Assembly (NCBI GenBank): GCA_036925085.1
Contig: JAUPFP010000008.1
Span: 837,501 to 901,500 of the forward strand
DNA length: 64,000 nucleotides
Direction: 5' to 3'
From: Brachycybe producta
Lineage: Eukaryota; Arthropoda; Diplopoda; Playtdesmida; Andrognathidae
Positions 59,187 through 64,000 of the stretch are shown here, piece after piece (the stretch's first letter is position 1; each line of letters starts with the position of its first letter). The position numbers were made by a program, and so were the translations under genes. Under the pieces are notes generated by a model. That model was not told where the DNA came from and did no database searches. It saw only the letters and a program-made list of their open reading frames with translations.

Positions 59187-60909
59187 ATGAGCCGCGGTGG
59201 GTTTTATGATTTCAACATTTTGATTGATCGTAGCAAGAGAAATCACTTTGCAGATCTAACAACTGTACTACGGGCTGCTTATAAGCGTAAGTCTATGTGA
59301 AATACATACGTTTATTATTATCTAGTCTAAGCTGACATTTCTGTTTACGTTATTTGCATTTATGTATTTAGATGGATACAGAACTGTTGCCGTAAATACT
59401 AAGATAGACGGAGAAATTCTATCAACATCAAGTCGGAAAGGTGTTAGTAACAAAGAGGTTCGAGGAAAAAAGGAATTATTTAAATTAGTAACCGTTTAGC
59501 CTCTATGCAAGTGATCACATGCAGCTTTTTCGCTTTTTAGGCGTAACCTCCAAAGCTTTAGCTTAGAGGCTAGCGGTTCCTAATCAAAAGAATATTCTTA
59601 ATAAACGTAATTGATATCGTCTCCGTCTTATTTCAGGTTCCGAGTATATTGTCTATTCCATTGAAATACATACTCGAAGATTACAAAGGAGTAATTTCAT
59701 ATTTTCAGCTCTTTGCTCTCAAATAACAGAAATAATTTTGCTTGTTTTTGTTTTTTTCTTCTTATTTCAGACTCAGGATGAGAGAAAGTTTACAATTTTA
59801 CAAAGATTGACAGTTTCGATATCAGATGCGATACAGATTAACAAATTGGTACTCGAAAAGCGTAAAAAAATATTAAAATCACTCACTGTGTTTCTCTTCC
59901 ATACAGCAAAAGTTGTCCGCAGTAAAAGAATACGATATTGTAGCAGTTGAACCGCTAAATGAGAAGGCTTTTCAGGTAAAGATAGTGCAGTCTCTTATTG
60001 AAAACATTTAACAAAAAAAAAACGAAGATTATTTGCTAACTGATTACAGGCATGTATCAAAATATTAAACATGGACCTCATTTGTCTTCCGATGACTTCG
60101 AAGTTACCAATGTTCTTAAAGACTCAAACTGTTAACGTCGTTCGCAATGCAGGTATATTCTTCGAGATAACGTACGTTCCTGCGATGGTTACCAACAATT
60201 CAAGACAGATTACCATTTCCAATGCTCAGCATATTGTGTCGGCCTGCAAAGGACGAGTAACGTATCGTTTAATGAAAAAACCACTCTCGCGGTTTATCAA
60301 CTAATTTACCGATAAAAATTATTTTCTTGCAGAACATAATTGTTTCGAGCCAAGCAATGTCGGTCAGTTCTTTTGCCACCTTTCTTTTAAACTAAGGAAA
60401 TCAATAATATACTAATCGGTGATTATTTTACAGCCAGTGGATCTAAGAGGACCATACGATGTTATCAACTTGTATCCTATGACCACATAATTCTTTCATA
60501 ATATTATGTCTTTACAGTTATATATTACCTTACATTTAGAATCTACTCAGGTGTTATGTTTTTGGTGCTAAAGGACCATTAGCTGCACAGTTTCTAACTG
60601 CAAATGGTAGATGCGTCGTACTAAGAGCTGGTATAGATTATTTAGTAGATTCATTACTGTTAAACTTTTTTTGAAGAAAAAAATAAGTAAATTAATACAA
60701 AGTTTTTAATATTTAAAGAATGTCGCAAGTCGAACACGGGAGTAGCGACGGTTTTTCCTACGGCGTGGCTACCAGAAGAGGAGACGTGGAAAACACTAGA
60801 GTGCAAGAACAGCAAAACACTGTCAAATTCCGTTAAAAAGACTAAAAGGCCGCTCGAAGATAAAGCTGGAGCATCGGAAAAGAAAATTGGAAAGCATCTT
60901 AAGAAATAG
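59187..60909 (+). CDS. RPP30: RPP30, RNase P/MRP protein subunit p30, 10 exons
   Basis: RPP30 is the TIM-barrel-like protein subunit of nuclear RNase P (tRNA 5' processing) and RNase MRP. Exons: 59187-59286, 59372-59457, 59637-59690, 59771-59848, 59907-59975, 60050-60256, 60333-60362, 60434-60471, 60551-60630, 60719-60909; the frame closes at 310 aa (human 268). Family blocks: MSRGGFYDFNILID, HGYRTVAVN, FTILQRLTVSISD, EYDIVAVEPLNEKAFQACIK, MDLICLPM, YVPAM...NSRQITISNAQHIVSACKGRNIIVSS, PVDLRGPYDVINL and FLTANGRCVVLRA. The C-terminal tail is Lys-rich (TKRPLEDKAGASEKK) and longer than in human. Exon 9 uses the acceptor at 60550; an earlier tttag at 60540 would break the frame. AATAAA is at 61136-61141. 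Confidence 0.95.
59485..59585. repeat. Small inverted repeat in RPP30 intron 2
   Basis: TTAGTAACCGTTTAGCCTCTA at the left pairs with TAGAGGCTAGCGGTTCCTAA at the right. About 100 bp, no coding content. Confidence 0.65.
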
Positions 60910-60968
60910 TTGTTACAAACGAAATAACTTCGAAATATTTCTTTTATTTTGTATCGTTCATCCAATTA

Positions 60969-61122
60969 CAGTAGAACATAGATTATCGAAACTATGCATA
61001 GTTCCCGATAATCAAAACTTCATATAATCGAATTGCCATTAAAGAAAAGTCAGAAACAACCGATTGCAAAGAATTTTAAGAATAAGTAAAAAAAATTGGT
61101 TCCGATAATCGACGCTCTACTG
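60969..61122. mobile_element. pogo-like MITE, 154 bp
   Basis: CAGTAGAACATAGATTATCG at the left and CGATAATCGACGCTCTACTG at the right are imperfect terminal repeats, with TA at the left edge. The ends match the element at 27706-28017. Confidence 0.72.
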
Positions 61123-61339
61123 TGCTCATCTTCAAAATAAAAAAAAATACGTAATGTGAATAGTTTTGCATTTTTCTTTTTTGTGTATGAGTTGGAGAAT
61201 GGATATTTTGTTGAAAGTTGGTGATTGTCTGTACGAGAGGAAATCAGAAAAGTTTTTAAAAAAATCTCAGTTGGCTAAAAATTTGGGTTGTGTTGAGTAA
61301 TGTACCATTTTAGAAAGCAGTTTTAAATTGTAAAATGAA

Positions 61340-61550
61340 GAGAAATTTGAATTTAGAAGTATAGTTAAATCACTCAAGGGGTATTTTCATGTTGTTATCT
61401 TTCAAAATAAGCTTTTTATCTAAGTTTAAAAATAACCCAATTTTAATCAGACGATATTTTTTTAATTTTAGTCTATAAAAATTTGTTTTGAAAGATATTA
61501 ATATGAAAATATCTTTGAGTGATAGAGCTACCCCTTCTAGTTTCTGAAAC
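61340..61550. repeat. TTAGAAACTAGAA-family inverted repeat, copy D
   Basis: GAATTTAGAAGTATAGTTAA at the left; TACCCCTTCTAGTTTCTGAA at the right. The inner arms TCATGTTGTTATCTTTCAAA / TTTGAAAGATATTAATATGA pair. Confidence 0.72.
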
Positions 61551-63455
61551 AACTTCTTAATTTTGTTCTTGAAAGACAGAACACAATCAAGAGTTCAGAA
61601 ATTAGCTGTTCGTAAACCATTTGAATGTGGACTACGTTGAAAAATATAATTCTAAAAAGTATATTTGTTTTATACTTAGACCGCGAACGTTTTCATTGCT
61701 CCTCGGAACTAAAAAGAAAGCATAACTTGAAACAGAAATTATATCCGAATTCATTTCAGTATTTTACCTTTTTATATTTGCAAAAAAAAAATGTTCATCA
61801 GTGATAAGCCGTTTCCACGCAAATGCCTGACATTTGACTGACACATACATATGTCCGTCCCACCACCATTTTAGGAAATTGGAGAGAATCGATCCGACTG
61901 AAGCAACTTTGCAGCTTGAAAGTGATGTTCAACCGACACACATTTGACTCTTCACACTTGGCCGTAGTCGTTTTTTTATTATTTATACTACAATTAATAA
62001 CCAAGCATACAAATGAATAAAGGTAATCTTTTTAAAAATATATATCAATTTAAAAAATTGCCACCTGCAAAATGGATGGAAATAAATATTAAAAACACAC
62101 ATACACACACACAACCCTTAATTAAATTAAATAAATTTACCACATTGCAAACATGTTACAAAAAAAAAATCTCGTATTAATTACAAGAACAACAAAAAAA
62201 ATATTCGAAATAAGTGCTTTTTTGTATTTAAATTACTTTATAAAAACGTAGAAACTCTTGGTGTTAATATTATCCAACAAAAAAACTGGCTAAGATAAAT
62301 TCCACCAAATATAAAACTGTTTGGGTTTTAAAAAACCCAGATTTGAACCTTTCAATGGTCATATCATTGGGCAAAATCCAATTTTTCAGGCAAAAACCAG
62401 ACACTTTCTGAGAAAAAAAAGTGACAGTACTGTATATCAGCCAATTTATGAAAAGACTTGACAAAAACGAACAACAAAACAAATTTTGCCCAATGATCGA
62501 ACAAAAAAAGGTTCTTTCAAGAAAACTCACAAAAAAAGGTCCTGACTCTCTCCGTATACGAAAATCCCACAGTTTAACAATGTTCTACAATGACAACAAA
62601 ATTTGCAGTGCAGTTAAGTGTAAAAAATAGTATTAAAAAATAATTAGGTAACAAAAACAAAAAAGAACAAAAAATAAAAGCTCTGTAGAGTAAACAAAAA
62701 AGGAAGGTACAAAAAAAAGGGGCCAAATAATTTGAACCAAATTATGCATTTGACTAAGATACATTAATACTGACTGACAGGTTCCAAAACATTTTTTTAG
62801 GATGGTATACCCCATTTATGTAAGAAGCAGAAATTACACAAAAAAAAAGTATACGCAGCCTGTCCGATGTTGTTTCGTCTCTTAATCTTCGATCAAAGTC
62901 GATACAGCCTTGGTTATTTGGAGATTAAAATACATATATGTTTTGTTTCTTATTTCTTTTTTACTTTTAATGAGTAACAATCAAATTGATTGCACACACA
63001 TTCATATATGTTTCATAAAACATATTTTTTATATATTGCCCTGTTTATAAATCAAAAAATAAATATATAACAAAAAAATTTATTTTAAAAAAATAGAAAA
63101 CTTGGGTAAAAAAAAATAATTCGAAAAACATTCAATGCACACATAAACACACACAACTCTTTGAGTTCTTTCACAAAGTTATGTAGCTGTTTTTTATACT
63201 TTTACATTTATCACCCTAAAATTGACTTTTTAACAAAAAAAATTGTTCAATATATAGTAAAAAATAACTATTCCGATTGTACGTGAAACTGAGAGTGTAT
63301 TGTAATAAATATTAGTGGTTACTGTGTGTATTGTGTGATTTACGTTTTTTGTCTTCAATAAAAGAAAATTTAAAAAATATTATATATCTTTGAAAGTTTC
63401 GAGAAAAAAAACGACATTTTAAATAAAAATTGTTTGTTTCGAAAAGCAAAAATTT

Positions 63456-63496
<41 letters not shown>

Positions 63497-64000
63497 AAAC
63501 ACTACTCAAATTCGTACACTTAAAAGATATCATCAAGTAAAATTGCACAAACGCAGCTACAAACTTCATTAAGATCCGAGTAACGTATGAAATTTATAGA
63601 TTTATAAGAACCTCCTTTTTCTTCTATATATTAATAGGCAAGGATTTAGAAAAATGCCTTTTAAGTCGGTTCAATAAATCCATTGTTTCAAATCCTTTAA
63701 TTTGTAACATATATACAGACACACAGATAAACAAGTCTCTCAAAAAAAGAAGATAATTTGTGTTTGGTTTTTTTAAGAAAGAAAGAAAAAACCTTTTTTT
63801 TTTGTATTTAAAAAAAAAGGTTATTAAAAATCACAAGACACAAATGGTAGTTGTAGTAAGAGATTTAAAAAATGTTGCAGAGAAGAAGTGTGGTGATGGA
63901 AGGAAAATCGTATGTGTGATAAAATAGAAAATAGTAAAAAGAAACAATTGTATTCACAACTATAACTTATACATTCTTGTTAAAGTATATAGTGTGAACA

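Larger units (their letters stand above)
60910..64000. other. Gene-free AT-rich end of the window
   Basis: After the RPP30 3' end I find no exon with usable splice sites or recognisable protein. The region holds two small repeats (listed), CA and GA microsatellites (63457-63495) and many A/T runs. It could be an intron or 3' UTR of a gene outside the window. Confidence 0.6.

Noticed and set aside
60541-60550. Earlier acceptor (tttag at 60540) for RPP30 exon 9
   Set aside because: It leads to a TAG within 20 codons; the acceptor at 60550 restores the family sequence.

Overview
The window is AT-rich genomic DNA from an animal that is not a vertebrate. It holds five conserved metazoan protein genes with GT-AG introns, separated and invaded by many short inverted-repeat transposons and low-complexity tracts. 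The gene products look animal, and the frequent TAGGCCTA-like words and small DNA transposons would fit an invertebrate deuterostome such as an ascidian or echinoderm, but I cannot name the species from sequence alone. I see no tRNA, rRNA, CRISPR or prokaryotic feature.

Layout. (1) About 1-34.4 kb, + strand: one long gene for an SLP-76/BLNK-family immune-receptor adaptor (N-terminal SAM domain, tyrosine and proline-rich middle, C-terminal SH2 domain). It has a 25-kb third intron full of MITEs, a hAT remnant and microsatellites; an apparent second first exon lies inside that intron. (2) 35.3-38.3 kb, - strand: MFSD10-like transporter, convergent with the adaptor gene. (3) 41.4-44.2 kb, - strand: PYROXD2. 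(4) 44.4-45.1 kb, - strand: NHP2, immediately upstream of PYROXD2. (5) 46.6-58.0 kb, + strand: PUF60, divergent from NHP2, with two large introns rich in transposons. (6) 59.2-60.9 kb, + strand: RPP30. The last 3 kb hold no gene that I can support.

I rebuilt every gene exon by exon by reading splice sites and checking that the phase closes. The resulting lengths are 641 aa (adaptor, SAM form), 476 aa (MFSD10), 605 aa (PYROXD2), 156 aa (NHP2), 639 or 635 aa (PUF60) and 310 aa (RPP30), all with the frame closing exactly. NHP2 (snoRNP), PUF60 (splicing) and RPP30 (RNase P/MRP) form a small neighbourhood of RNA-metabolism housekeeping genes.

The most interesting points are: (a) the adaptor locus can make two N-termini from alternative first exons, one SAM-type like SLP-76 and one resembling the N-terminal helix of BLNK/SLP-65, both in the same splice phase; (b) PUF60 carries a tandemly duplicated exon pair just before RRM1 whose phases force mutually exclusive use; (c) several transposons have their target-site duplications still readable, including one nested insertion whose empty-site paralogue is in the same window, a hAT-like element encoding a CGGBP1-like BED finger without a start codon, and two head-to-head TTAA-flanked elements forming a palindrome of nearly 0.8 kb.
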